Source: Bombiscardovia nodaiensis (GTDB lineage Bacteria; Actinomycetota; Actinomycetes; Actinomycetales; Bifidobacteriaceae). Taken from it: DNA of 64,000 nucleotides. This document shows positions 8,075 to 17,400 of the stretch, in pieces (within the stretch, counting starts at the first letter, position 1; each line of letters begins with the position of its first letter). Where the stretch lies: contig AP026798.1 in the NCBI GenBank assembly GCA_033127725.1, positions 1,798,001 to 1,862,000 of the forward strand. The letters are read 5' to 3'. The notes under the pieces were generated by a model. That model saw nothing but the letters and a program-made list of their open reading frames with translations. It searched no databases and was not told the origin of the DNA. The position numbers were made by a program, and so were the translations under genes.

Positions 8075-10996
8075 ATGCGTACAGTACGGGCTATGAGCGC
8101 TACCGTATTAGCAATATCCATGACCATCCTGGGGGGGGGGTACGCTAGTTTAGCGGCCACCCAACCAGCCCACGCAGAACCCACTACAACCACCACACAA
8201 CGCACATCACCCACACCAAACAAGAACAGCAACGCCGCTGCCCAACACACACCCAACAACCACACTAACGCCACTCAACCCACGCTAAGCAATCGCACCA
8301 ACTCCCCCAACCAAACCCCTCAAAAACCCAACCCTCAACTCAACACCTCAACTCCAGCACCGACGCTTGAACCCCAGCCACAAACCAGCAACCAACACAA
8401 GGCACAAACCACAACCCCACCTTTGACAGCAGAACACACTGCCGCCCAAACACCCCAACCAAAAAATTCAAACCTCTCACAACCCACCGCACAAACCAAA
8501 TCAGCGTCCGCTGAGCAGCAGAGCGAATCTCAACCCAAACTCACAACTCGCGGCAATCCCTGCACCATCAACGTCAGCAGCATCGCCACCTGCGTGCCCG
8601 ACCCCAACCTCGCCAACCATATCGCCGCCACTCTCAGTACCACTACCTCCGCTACCCTCACCACTACTCTCATCAACAGTCTCACCGGCCTGTACGCATG
8701 TAATGCTGGAATCGTGAGCGTTGAGGGTATTCAATACTTCACCAAACTCCAAACACTCTACCTGTACAATAATCAGATCACAGACCTCAGCCCCGTCACC
8801 GGACTCCCCGACCTCACCAACCTGGAAGCATACAGTAATCTGATTACCAACGCAGGCCAACTCAACAACCCCAACCTCCTCGTCCTCTACCTGAGCAACA
8901 ATAAACTATCTAGCGTAACCAGCATCACCTGGAACTCCCTCACCAAACTCCAAGAACTCAGCCTGGGCAATAATCAAATCACTGACCTCAGCCTCGTCAC
9001 AGGACTACCCAGCCTCATCTCGCTGGATGCATCCAATAATCTGATCACCAACCCCGGCCAACTCAACAACCCCAACCTCCTCATCCTCTACCTGGCTGGC
9101 AATAAGTTATCTAGCATAGCCAGCATCAGCTGGAACAGGCTCACCAAACTCGTGAAACTCAACCTAGAAACTAATCAAATCACCGACCTCAGCCCCGTCA
9201 CAGGACTACCCGTCCTCAATGAGTTCTACGCAGGAAATAATTTAATTACCAACCCCGGCCAACTCAACAACCCCAACCTCGGCAAACTCAACCTGAGCAA
9301 CAATAAACTATCTAGCGTAGCAGGCATCACCTGGAACAACCTCACCAACCTCGGAGAACTCTGGCTGAACCGCAACCAGATCACCGACCTCAGTCCCGTC
9401 ACAGGAGTACCCTTCCTCGCTGATCTGTACGCACAAGATAATCTGATTACCAACCCCGGCCAACTCAACAACCCCAACCTCCTCGTCCTCTACCTGAGCA
9501 ACAATAAACTATCTAGCGTAACCAGCATCACCTGGAACAACCTCTCCAAACTCCAAAAACTCAACCTAGAAACTAATCAGATCACAGACCTCAGCCCCGT
9601 CACAGGTCTCCCAAGCCTCACCTCGTTGGAAGCATTCAGCAATCTGATCACCAACCCCGGCCAACTCAACAACCCCAACCTCACCCTGCTCTACCTGAGT
9701 GGCAATAAGATACCTAGCGTAGCCAGCATCAACTGGAACAACCTCACCAAACTCCAACAAATCGACTTACAAGGCAATCAGATCACCGACCTCAGCCCCC
9801 TCAATCCCGTACACAGCCTCACCGATTTGAACGCATCCGATAATCTAATTACCAACGCAGGCCAACTCAACAACCCCAACCTCGAACGACTCTACCTGTT
9901 CACCAACAAACTATCTAGCGTAGCCAGCATCACCTGGAACTCCCTCACCAAACTCCAACAACTCAGCCTGAGCAATAATCAAATCACTGACCTCAGCCTC
10001 GTCACAGGACTCCCCAGCCTCACCCAACTGGAGGCACAGAATAATCTGATCACCAACCCCGGCCAACTCAACAACCCCAACCTCCTCGTCCTCTACCTGG
10101 CTGGCAATAAGTTATCTAGCATAGCCAGCATCACCTGGAACTCTCTCACCAAACTCCAACAACTCGATCTACAATACAATCAGATTACCGATATCACTAG
10201 TATCAACTGGAACAGTCTCACCGGCCTCACATACGGATACAGCGTGAAGCTGTCTAATCAGCGGGTGCGACTGCCAGACCTCCCCGGTTCTAGTGACTCG
10301 CCCCTCACCCTGGGACCAGCTACCATCAGCCACAGTCCCAACGCCTACGCCAGGCCAGGCGTCTACGGTCGACCCAACATCGATGCTTCAACCCCTTCAG
10401 GGGGTAGTTACAACACAGGTGACGGCACCTACACCTGGGCACACTCCTACCCCGGAGACCACCAATACACCTTCCAAAGCAACGTCACCCTCCCTTACAC
10501 TTCACAAACCCCCAGCTTCGACGGAGTCATCTCACAACTCGTACCCGGGTACGCTGTTACCTTTGACCCAAACGGGGGTACATTGCACTCTCCAGCAGTC
10601 GTAGCCGTATCTACAGTCGGAACGTATATCGGCGAACCCAGCCCTAAGCCTACAAAGAGTGACGGATACAGCTTCCTCGGCTGGTACACAGCAGCCAACG
10701 GCGGCAACAAATGGGACTTCGGCAGCATGCCAGTCAACGGTGATATGACGCTCTACGCCCACTGGGCACCCACGTTCACCCTCCCTCAAGCCGGGGCTAT
10801 ACCGCTGCAGCAGTGGAGCGGAGGAGGACTACTCGCCGCAAGCGCAGCAGTCGGATTAGCGTACGCCGGTCAGCAAATCAGACGGCACAGAAGAAGGCGT
10901 GGACGGCATAGCCTTGCGACATCCAAACAAGTCGTATACGCTAGTCAATGCACTGAAACCGTCTACTCTCCAGCGAGTACGACTTCCGCAAGCTAG
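8075..10996 (+). CDS. Phase-variable LRR surface protein with variant sorting signal
   Basis: 973 residues from the ATG at 8075 (GGAGG six nt upstream; an in-frame TTG at 8060 is less likely). Residues 1-36 form a signal peptide ending near AHA, and its LGGG codons contain an uninterrupted G10 tract at 8131-8140. Residues about 40-155 are a Thr/Asn/Pro/Gln-rich stalk. From about 225 to 700 come internalin-type leucine-rich repeats organised as seven 67-residue units (exact 201-bp DNA period), with cores such as NNQITDLSPVTGLP. A Listeria-Bacteroides repeat domain lies at about 825-898 (TFDPNGG..FLGWYTA). The protein ends in LPQAGAIPL near 902, a hydrophobic segment and an Arg-rich tail, so cell-wall anchoring is inferred. 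The plus strand is strongly C-rich and G-poor. It is probably an adhesin; the ligand is unknown. Confidence 0.88.
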   Translation: MRTVRAMSATVLAISMTILGGGYASLAATQPAHAEPTTTTTQRTSPTPNKNSNAAAQHTPNNHTNATQPTLSNRTNSPNQTPQKPNPQLNTSTPAPTLEPQPQTSNQHKAQTTTPPLTAEHTAAQTPQPKNSNLSQPTAQTKSASAEQQSESQPKLTTRGNPCTINVSSIATCVPDPNLANHIAATLSTTTSATLTTTLINSLTGLYACNAGIVSVEGIQYFTKLQTLYLYNNQITDLSPVTGLPDLTNLEAYSNLITNAGQLNNPNLLVLYLSNNKLSSVTSITWNSLTKLQELSLGNNQITDLSLVTGLPSLISLDASNNLITNPGQLNNPNLLILYLAGNKLSSIASISWNRLTKLVKLNLETNQITDLSPVTGLPVLNEFYAGNNLITNPGQLNNPNLGKLNLSNNKLSSVAGITWNNLTNLGELWLNRNQITDLSPVTGVPFLADLYAQDNLITNPGQLNNPNLLVLYLSNNKLSSVTSITWNNLSKLQKLNLETNQITDLSPVTGLPSLTSLEAFSNLITNPGQLNNPNLTLLYLSGNKIPSVASINWNNLTKLQQIDLQGNQITDLSPLNPVHSLTDLNASDNLITNAGQLNNPNLERLYLFTNKLSSVASITWNSLTKLQQLSLSNNQITDLSLVTGLPSLTQLEAQNNLITNPGQLNNPNLLVLYLAGNKLSSIASITWNSLTKLQQLDLQYNQITDITSINWNSLTGLTYGYSVKLSNQRVRLPDLPGSSDSPLTLGPATISHSPNAYARPGVYGRPNIDASTPSGGSYNTGDGTYTWAHSYPGDHQYTFQSNVTLPYTSQTPSFDGVISQLVPGYAVTFDPNGGTLHSPAVVAVSTVGTYIGEPSPKPTKSDGYSFLGWYTAANGGNKWDFGSMPVNGDMTLYAHWAPTFTLPQAGAIPLQQWSGGGLLAASAAVGLAYAGQQIRRHRRRRGRHSLATSKQVVYASQCTETVYSPASTTSAS
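8131..8140 (+). repeat. G10 homopolymer, putative phase-variation switch
   Basis: Ten consecutive G within signal-peptide codons 19-22 of the LRR gene. As written, the frame is open (ON). Loss of one G leads to TAG five codons on, at TTTAG; gain of one G leads to TAG in GTACGCTAG. Either slip therefore abolishes secretion. Confidence 0.85.
8861..10268 (+). repeat. Seven exact 201-bp tandem LRR repeats
   Basis: The marker CTCAACAACCCCAACCTC recurs at 8861, 9062, 9263, 9464, 9665, 9866 and 10067, each exactly 201 nt apart. Units differ by scattered substitutions but never by length, so each encodes 67 residues, or three leucine-rich repeats of about 22. Such homology should allow unit gain or loss by recombination without frame loss. 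Outer limits are approximate. Confidence 0.9.
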
Positions 10997-11378
10997 CCAC
11001 TGCCCAATTTCGTCACGGCCAATATCCCCAAAAACAGCCAACCTAGACCCTAGTCTAGATAAAAGCAAATATTCTGTCCTTTGTAGATCAAGGTGTCAAA
11101 TAGACCAGCATGTTATATCTGCTGAATAGTTCCAGATATAGTAGTCTTCTCTCTGTTGGGAGAACTAACGTTCAAAGTACAGGTCATAACAATCCATAAT
11201 TCACATCGTAAATCACTAATAAATGTTTGGATCACTGATAGCGATAACGCCGAAAATCCCTAATATCTGTGTTGTCCAGGTATGATTACTGCATGTAACT
11301 GCCATTATCATAATTGCTGCACAGATACGAGTTTAATATAAAAGCAATATCAACAAATCTTAAATAGAAAGTAGCGAA
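10997..11378. other. AT-rich spacer before the DUF3800 gene
   Basis: GC content drops abruptly just after the LRR gene and stays low to about 12,890. There is no supported ORF. A weak hairpin (TTCTC..GAGAA) lies at about 11,146-11,166, possibly ending the LRR transcript. The sequence directly before 11379 (AATAGAAAGTAGCGAA) offers only a weak ribosome-binding site. Confidence 0.45.
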
Positions 11379-12563
11379 ATGTCCCGCTTCAATTTATATT
11401 ATGACGAATCAGAACATAGCAGACAGCTGACCTTACGCACAATAACAGCAAATAACTATAGCGATAATTTCATAGTAATCGTGCTTGCATGGGACGAGGA
11501 AAATGAAAAAACATTAGCCTCTCGGTATTCAGAGTTTGAAGAAAAATACTCCAAAAGAAAATCTAAAGGCGAGATAAAAAGCACCAGTCTTAAACAAAAG
11601 CAATTTAAATATGGCCTGGCATCTTTACCTGATCAGAACCTCCCCTTTCTTGAAGATTACCTTCATCTCTTCAACCAAAATATTCAGGTCTATCTATCAG
11701 TAAGCAGCAAGTTCGAATACCTAATCAATCAGGTTTTGCGTGAATATAAGAGTTCTGAATCTTTCTCACGTGAAGGGGCTGTTTATATTATTACAAAAGC
11801 CCTTAACCAATACATGCCCAGAGAAGTTATTGAAAGTTTGTATCCTAAAACAAGCTTTCAAAAAAAGGGTGATCCTGCAATAGATACTCTGCTCAATTTC
11901 TTTAGTGAAAGGATAAAAGCGGATTACAAAAATCCAGGTTTAAAACAGAAAGAAATACAGGCATACAGCCAGATACATGCAGTACTAAGTCTTGTGAAAC
12001 AAACCAACCAAGTCAACCACCTGGATTGGGATTATGATATAGCTTTAAAAGGCCTATTGGCATATTTAAAGCACCACTCAATTGATGATTATAGTCTGAC
12101 AATCGACCGTGAGGAAAAAACTGGTGAGTCCGCTGAACATCTCGGGCTACAGTCAGTTGAATTAGCGGACTCCGAGCATTGTTTTGGTATCAGAATGGCA
12201 GATATGCTTGCCGGCATTGTTGACAGACTTCTTAAAGCTTTGCACGCAGCCCTGAGATACGACAGCCTTGACGATGGAATCCACGAAAAACACCTCACCA
12301 ATAACTGGTTTCATATGAATGATCATCGCCTTAACTTATACAAGACACTGAATAACATCATAATGGAACCACAAAGCGATGATTCCAAACGCAATTCGGG
12401 AATCTATGCCGACGATTTAATTTTAATTACGTCTTTGCTCAAAATGATGGAGGGAGTCCCCTCAGCTGATGAATTATTAAAGATCTCAAATCCTGGTGAA
12501 AAATTCGACGAATTAGCCCGAAAGGAACTAAAAAATCATTTATATAAACATATGTGGGGGTGA
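11379..12563 (+). CDS. DUF3800 domain-containing protein
   Basis: 394 residues. The N-terminal YYDESEHS (residues 7-14) and the C-terminal FGIRMADMLAGIVDR near 267-281 match the two conserved acidic motifs of DUF3800, a family with an RNase H-like fold predicted to be nuclease-like. The length is typical or slightly long. The middle is Lys/Gln-rich and helical. Its AT-rich codon use (many AAA, TTA, ATA) contrasts sharply with the neighbours, suggesting horizontal acquisition. DUF3800 genes often occur in mobile or defence contexts; here the neighbours are surface proteins and an AAA ATPase. The exact activity is unknown. Confidence 0.75.
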   Translation: MSRFNLYYDESEHSRQLTLRTITANNYSDNFIVIVLAWDEENEKTLASRYSEFEEKYSKRKSKGEIKSTSLKQKQFKYGLASLPDQNLPFLEDYLHLFNQNIQVYLSVSSKFEYLINQVLREYKSSESFSREGAVYIITKALNQYMPREVIESLYPKTSFQKKGDPAIDTLLNFFSERIKADYKNPGLKQKEIQAYSQIHAVLSLVKQTNQVNHLDWDYDIALKGLLAYLKHHSIDDYSLTIDREEKTGESAEHLGLQSVELADSEHCFGIRMADMLAGIVDRLLKALHAALRYDSLDDGIHEKHLTNNWFHMNDHRLNLYKTLNNIIMEPQSDDSKRNSGIYADDLILITSLLKMMEGVPSADELLKISNPGEKFDELARKELKNHLYKHMWG

Positions 12564-12889
12564 AATAACTTTTTGCATTGGCATGGCACACTGTTTGTAA
12601 CTTTTGTAAATACATACCTCCGCGCAAACAACCGTGCAAGAAACATATTCGATAGCTTTTATACGGACTACCTGAATACACATCAAACAAATTCCACACA
12701 ATACAGTAAATTTTAAACGTATTCTAAGTTAATTCAATGCACAGAGGACAACAATATACTAACGAAGTTCTGCCATAACGTTTTGTGATAAAGAGTACTA
12801 GCTTAGCAGTATACCATTCCTATACTTGACATTTTTAAGTCAAAAGCACACTTTATATTATCTAGTTCATAGTTCTGCTCCTGGATTGT
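12564..12889. other. AT-rich gene-free spacer
   Basis: No supported ORF. It contains the inverted repeat TTGAC-N8-GTCAA near 12,828-12,845 and a TTATATTAT stretch shortly after. Low GC continues from the DUF3800 gene and stops at the end of the ATPase gene, so the foreign segment probably spans about 10,997-12,889. Confidence 0.4.
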
Positions 12890-14098
12890 TCAAACCTCAC
12901 TCAAAAGCCAGTCGGCGGCGGTGAGGACTTGAGCTTGGCGGGCGGTGAAGGAATCTTCGACGCGGGAGACTATGAAGCGCCCGCTTTTGTTAACTCCCAA
13001 CAGCTCCCCCACCCGGTTCAAGCCCTGTGCCCAGCTGTCGCGGTAGGTCTGCCCGGATTTCATCTCGACCAGCATAGGCTCCTCAGGATTGCTGTAGTCC
13101 AGCAAATCCACTTCGGTCTGCTCGGCATCGCGGTAAAAATACAGCTGAGGCTCCTTGCCCCGGTTCAGGTAAGATTTGAGCCGTTCGGCCACCATCAGAT
13201 TCTCAAACACAGCACCCAAATACGGGCTCAGTAGCAGTTGGCGCAGGCTAGAAATACCCAGCAAGTAACAGAGCAAACCGGTGTCGTACCAGTACATTTT
13301 CGGCGTCTTGACCATGCGCTTGCCTGCATTCGCAAAGTAGGGCTCAATCGTGAATGCTAGGTAGGAGCTTTCCAAAATCGAGAGCCAAGCCTTCGCCGTG
13401 CGCGCATCAACGTCCGCATCCCGGGCCAGCAGCGAATAGTTCATCAAACTCCCGGTACGCAGGGCACACAAGCGAAGGAACTTACGAAAACCGGCCAGAT
13501 TGCGCACGTCTAGGTAATCGGCCACATCGCGCTCCACGTATGTAGATAGATAGTTCGAGTAGAACAATTGCGCAGGCAGGGGCTCCCCAGCACTATCGAC
13601 GCTCGCATACAGACGCGGGTAGCCGCCCTTGAACATGAAGTCGTCGGCACTGAGCCCAGATGCTAAACTTTCCGAACCTGCCGACCCCAAGGCACCACTC
13701 GCCTCTCTATAACTCAGCGGCAACAGTTTCAAGAGCCCCACCCGCCCAGCAAGAGACTGAGAAATATGCTTGAGCATAAGGAAGTTCTGCGAACCGGACA
13801 GCACATATTGCCCTGGCTGGTTGCGCTCGTCCGAGGCGGCCTGAATCATAGAAAACAGCTCGGGAACGTATTGGGCCTCGTCGATAATCAGCCTGCCGGA
13901 GCGGCTACGAATGAACCCAACCGGGTCTTCCGCTGCCGCAGTGCGCGTCTGCGGGTTTTCCAAGTTCACATACTCGTAGTCGGGAAAGGCTGCCCGCACC
14001 AGCGTAGACTTGCCACTTTGCCTGGGCCCAGTGACCGAAAGCACCGGAAACCAGCCCGCCATTTGCTTGAGCAACCGCTCTTGCTCCCGAGGAATCAT
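12890..14098 (-). CDS. AAA family ATPase with DUF4143 domain
   Basis: 402 residues from the ATG at 14098 (MIPREQERLL), preceded by GGAAGGGG at good spacing. A TTG at 14140 would add 14 residues but falls inside the iteron array. The AAA_14 domain has Walker A GPRQSGKSTLV near 24-34, Walker B RLIIDEAQ near 69-76 and a sensor-like LSGSQN. The DUF4143 C-terminal domain starts near 190 (YVERDVADYLDVRN) and ends with a PD-(D/E)XK-like tail (EVDLLDY..LVEMKSG near 320-350). The family is widespread and usually orphan; its biological role is poorly defined. Five 23-nt iterons directly upstream suggest autoregulation or DNA binding, which is an inference. Confidence 0.85.
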   Translation of the reverse strand: MIPREQERLLKQMAGWFPVLSVTGPRQSGKSTLVRAAFPDYEYVNLENPQTRTAAAEDPVGFIRSRSGRLIIDEAQYVPELFSMIQAASDERNQPGQYVLSGSQNFLMLKHISQSLAGRVGLLKLLPLSYREASGALGSAGSESLASGLSADDFMFKGGYPRLYASVDSAGEPLPAQLFYSNYLSTYVERDVADYLDVRNLAGFRKFLRLCALRTGSLMNYSLLARDADVDARTAKAWLSILESSYLAFTIEPYFANAGKRMVKTPKMYWYDTGLLCYLLGISSLRQLLLSPYLGAVFENLMVAERLKSYLNRGKEPQLYFYRDAEQTEVDLLDYSNPEEPMLVEMKSGQTYRDSWAQGLNRVGELLGVNKSGRFIVSRVEDSFTARQAQVLTAADWLLSEV

Positions 14099-14133
14099 GC
14101 CCCGCCCCTTCCACGAGCCCGCTTCTTTCAATT

Positions 14134-14248
14134 CTGACAATCCTACAATAGAACTCCCTATAATCCTACATTAGAAGTTCTGATAATTCAACATTAGCAT
14201 TACTGATAATCTAACATTAGGTATACCGATAATTCAACATTAAACGCA
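14134..14248. repeat. Array of five 23-nt iterons upstream of the AAA ATPase
   Basis: Units at 14134, 14157, 14180, 14203 and 14226, each exactly 23 nt. The best conserved core is CTGATAATTCAACATTAG. The array begins 36 nt upstream of the ATPase ATG and so overlaps its probable promoter. It belongs to the same family as the three units at 7586-7654. Spacing near 2.2 helical turns would suit cooperative protein binding. It is too short and spacer-less to be CRISPR. Confidence 0.8.
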
Positions 14249-14467
14249 CAGAAAGCGCATTATACTCAGCTTCAGGCAATTCTCAAATTTGCTCTCTCCA
14301 GCTACGCAGTTGAACTCAGCCCCCTCCCTAACCCGCATCGCTCAATCCCCCGAATCAACACGGGCATGAAACTCTCAGGAAACTCTCTGACTGCGGTGAT
14401 AAGACTGTGATAGGGGAAATACGGAAGTTACAAAAGTGCCTGGCGGTCTATCCGCTGAGTTTGGGGA

Positions 14468-17400
14468 ATGAAGGTTGCTGTTGTGAAACATGGGCACCAC
14501 TCTAAGTGGACTTCGCTTATCGCCGCCGCCGTAGTACTGGCCGGCTTAGCACTCATGCCCTCTGCTGCCACGGCTTCCAGTTCCTTCACCATGGCCCCCA
14601 CTTCCGGCCCCGCCAATCGCAGCACGCGCGTGGCGCTGACCCCTCCCGACCCGGGCGGCATGGCCTTCAAATCCATCTCCGCGGGCACTTGGACCACGCT
14701 GGCCATCGGCACCGACGGTAACTCTTACGGCTGGGGCAACAACAAGTGGGGCCAGCTGGGCGACGGCACCGTCGTCAACCACCCCAAGCCCACCGCACTC
14801 ACCCCGCCCTACGGCGTGAAATTCAAGCAGCTCAGCAACCAGGATGACGGCTCCATCGGCTTATCCACCACCGGCGACGTGTACACCTGGGGTGGCAACT
14901 ACTACGGTTCCATCGGCGACGGCACCTTCAACGAACGCCACGCCCCCGGCAGAGTCACCATGCCTACTGCTTCAAGGTTCGTAAGCGTGTCCGGCGGACG
15001 CTGGTTCGTTACGGCAGTAGCGGAAGATGGCACCGCCTACGCCTGGGGCATCAACGACAACGGCGAGCTGGGCGACGGCAGCACCCTCACCTCGCTCCGC
15101 CCCCGGCAGGTGCTGGCTCCCGGAGTGCGCTTCAAAGCCGTCAGCTCCGGCGTGGACCACACCCTGGCCCTGACCCAAGACGGCGAAATTTACGCCTGGG
15201 GCTGGAACGCTTACGGGCAAATCGGCAACAATTCCACCATAGAAATTCATCAGCCCCAGAAGGTCTCCCCGGCGGGCGTGCGCTTCGTGAGCGTGAACGC
15301 GGGCGGCAACTACTCTTCGGCCCTGGCCTCCGACGGCAGCCTGTACATGTGGGGTCTGAACGCGAACGGCGTCTACGGCAACGGCAGCTCAGCCAACAGC
15401 CTGGTGCCCACCAAGGTGTTCCCCAGCGGCCCCACATTTGCGAGTATTTCAGCTGGCTATATGCACATGATGGGCCTGACCTCCGACGGCAGGCTCTTCA
15501 CTTGGGGCGACAACACCCACGGGCAGATCGGCGACGGCAGCATCAGCAACCGGACCTCGCCCTATCAGGTCAGCCTGCCAGGAGTGAAATTCACCAGCAT
15601 TTCCGGCGGCCACGACCACAGCATGGCCATCGGCGACAACGGCAACTCTTACGGCTGGGGTTTCAACGATTTCGGCCGCGTTGGCGACGGCAGCGTGGCC
15701 GAAACGCACACGCCCGTCGTAGTAATGAAACCCAAAGTCAACGTCACTGCCGTCTCCTTCGGCGGTTACGCGGGCACGGACCTGCGCTTCGACGACGCCA
15801 GTGGCACTTGGAAGGTCAACGCTCCCCCGCACGCGGCTGGCACAGTGCCGGTCTACGTGGACTGGACCCTGGACGGCGCCCCGCAAACCCGCCAGCAGCT
15901 CTCCTTTACCTACATCGCCCCCTGGAAAGTGACCTTCGACCCAGCAGGCGGCTCCCCCACTCCCCCCGTCCAGCAGGTAGCCGACGGCGAGCGCGCCCCC
16001 TGGCCGTCCACCGACCCAACCAAGACGAATTCTCTTTTTACCGGCTGGTATTCGGGCAGCACGCCTTACGACTTTTCTCAGCCTGTCACCTCTGATCTGA
16101 CCCTGACCGCGCACTGGGCCAGCCTCATCTTCACGATGGACCCCAAAGCTGGCCCAATCTCCGGCGGCACGCATGTCAGCATTCACCCGCCCCAGCCCAC
16201 GGACATGCGCTACCTGCAAGTGTCTACGGGCTTCTACCATTCTCTCGCCATTGGCACGGACGGGCGCGTCTGGTCCTGGGGCCACAACGACGCTGGGCAG
16301 CTGGGCATTAACTCGACCGCAGACCAGCCCAAGCCGGTGCAGGTTCAGCTGCCCGCTGGCCTGAAGTTCAACCGCGTGGTGGCTGGCCCCAACGACTCTT
16401 TCGCTTTTGCCAGTGACGGCAGCTTGTACGCCTGGGGCGCTGACGGCAAGGGGCAACTGGGCGACGGGCGCAGTGTTGACCAGCTCATGCCCGTGCGAGT
16501 CTCCTTGCCTGCTGGAGTGACGCAATTCCAGCAGATTTTCCCCAGCAACAGGTTCACCTTCGGTATCGGCTCGGACGGCTTGGCCTACGCTTGGGGCGCT
16601 AACAGCAACGGCCAGCTGGGCGACGGCACGTACCTGGACCGCCCCGCAGCCGTAAAAGTGCAACTACCGCTCGGCGTGCACACCTTTACCCAACTCAGCG
16701 GCGGCGCCTCGCACTCACTGGCTATCGGCGACGACGGCAAGGCCTACGCTTGGGGCTGGAACGGCTACGGACAGTTGGGCTCAGCCAGCGTGAGCGTCGG
16801 CCTAGGCTTCGAGTCAGCTGCCCCGGTCCCGATTGATCTGCCCGCCGGAGTGACTTCCTTCAAGCAGGTGTCCGCCAACATAGACTGGTCCCTAGGTATT
16901 GGCAGCAACGGCCGCATCTACACCTGGGGCTACAACGGCGACTACGAACTGGGCGACGGCAGCACGACAGACAAGCCCACGCCCACACTCATCGCCACCC
17001 CGTCTGGGGTCAGCTTTACGCAGGTGAGCACGGATGGCGACGGCGCTATGGCTCTCGGCAGCAACCAGGCGATATACGCATGGGGCAACAACACCCACGG
17101 TCAGCTCGGCAGCCGCAACCAGTCCGCACTCACCCAGCCAACCTTGATCTCCCCGCCCAACGGCGTCAGCTGGACGAAAGTCATGAGCGGCTGGCAGCAT
17201 TCGCTCGCTATCGACTCGGGCGGCGCTATCTGGGCCGTTGGCGACAATCAGTTCGGGCAGCTAGGCAACGCTGTGGGCGGTCGCGCGGGCGACTTGAGCC
17301 TGACTCCCGTGACCATCAGCAACGCGCGCATCATCGTCACCAGCGTCAAGTTCGGCAGCACGCCCAGCCCCTCCACGCCCACCTACAACGGCACTGACTG

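Noticed and set aside
8861..10268. Possible assembly artefact in the LRR repeats
   Set aside because: Units carry many distinct substitutions and keep frame throughout, so a collapsed or duplicated assembly is unlikely, though copy number could still be mis-estimated.
15449..16663. 404-codon open frame on the minus strand
   Set aside because: Antisense to the double-propeller RCC1 gene; arises from its regular codon pattern.
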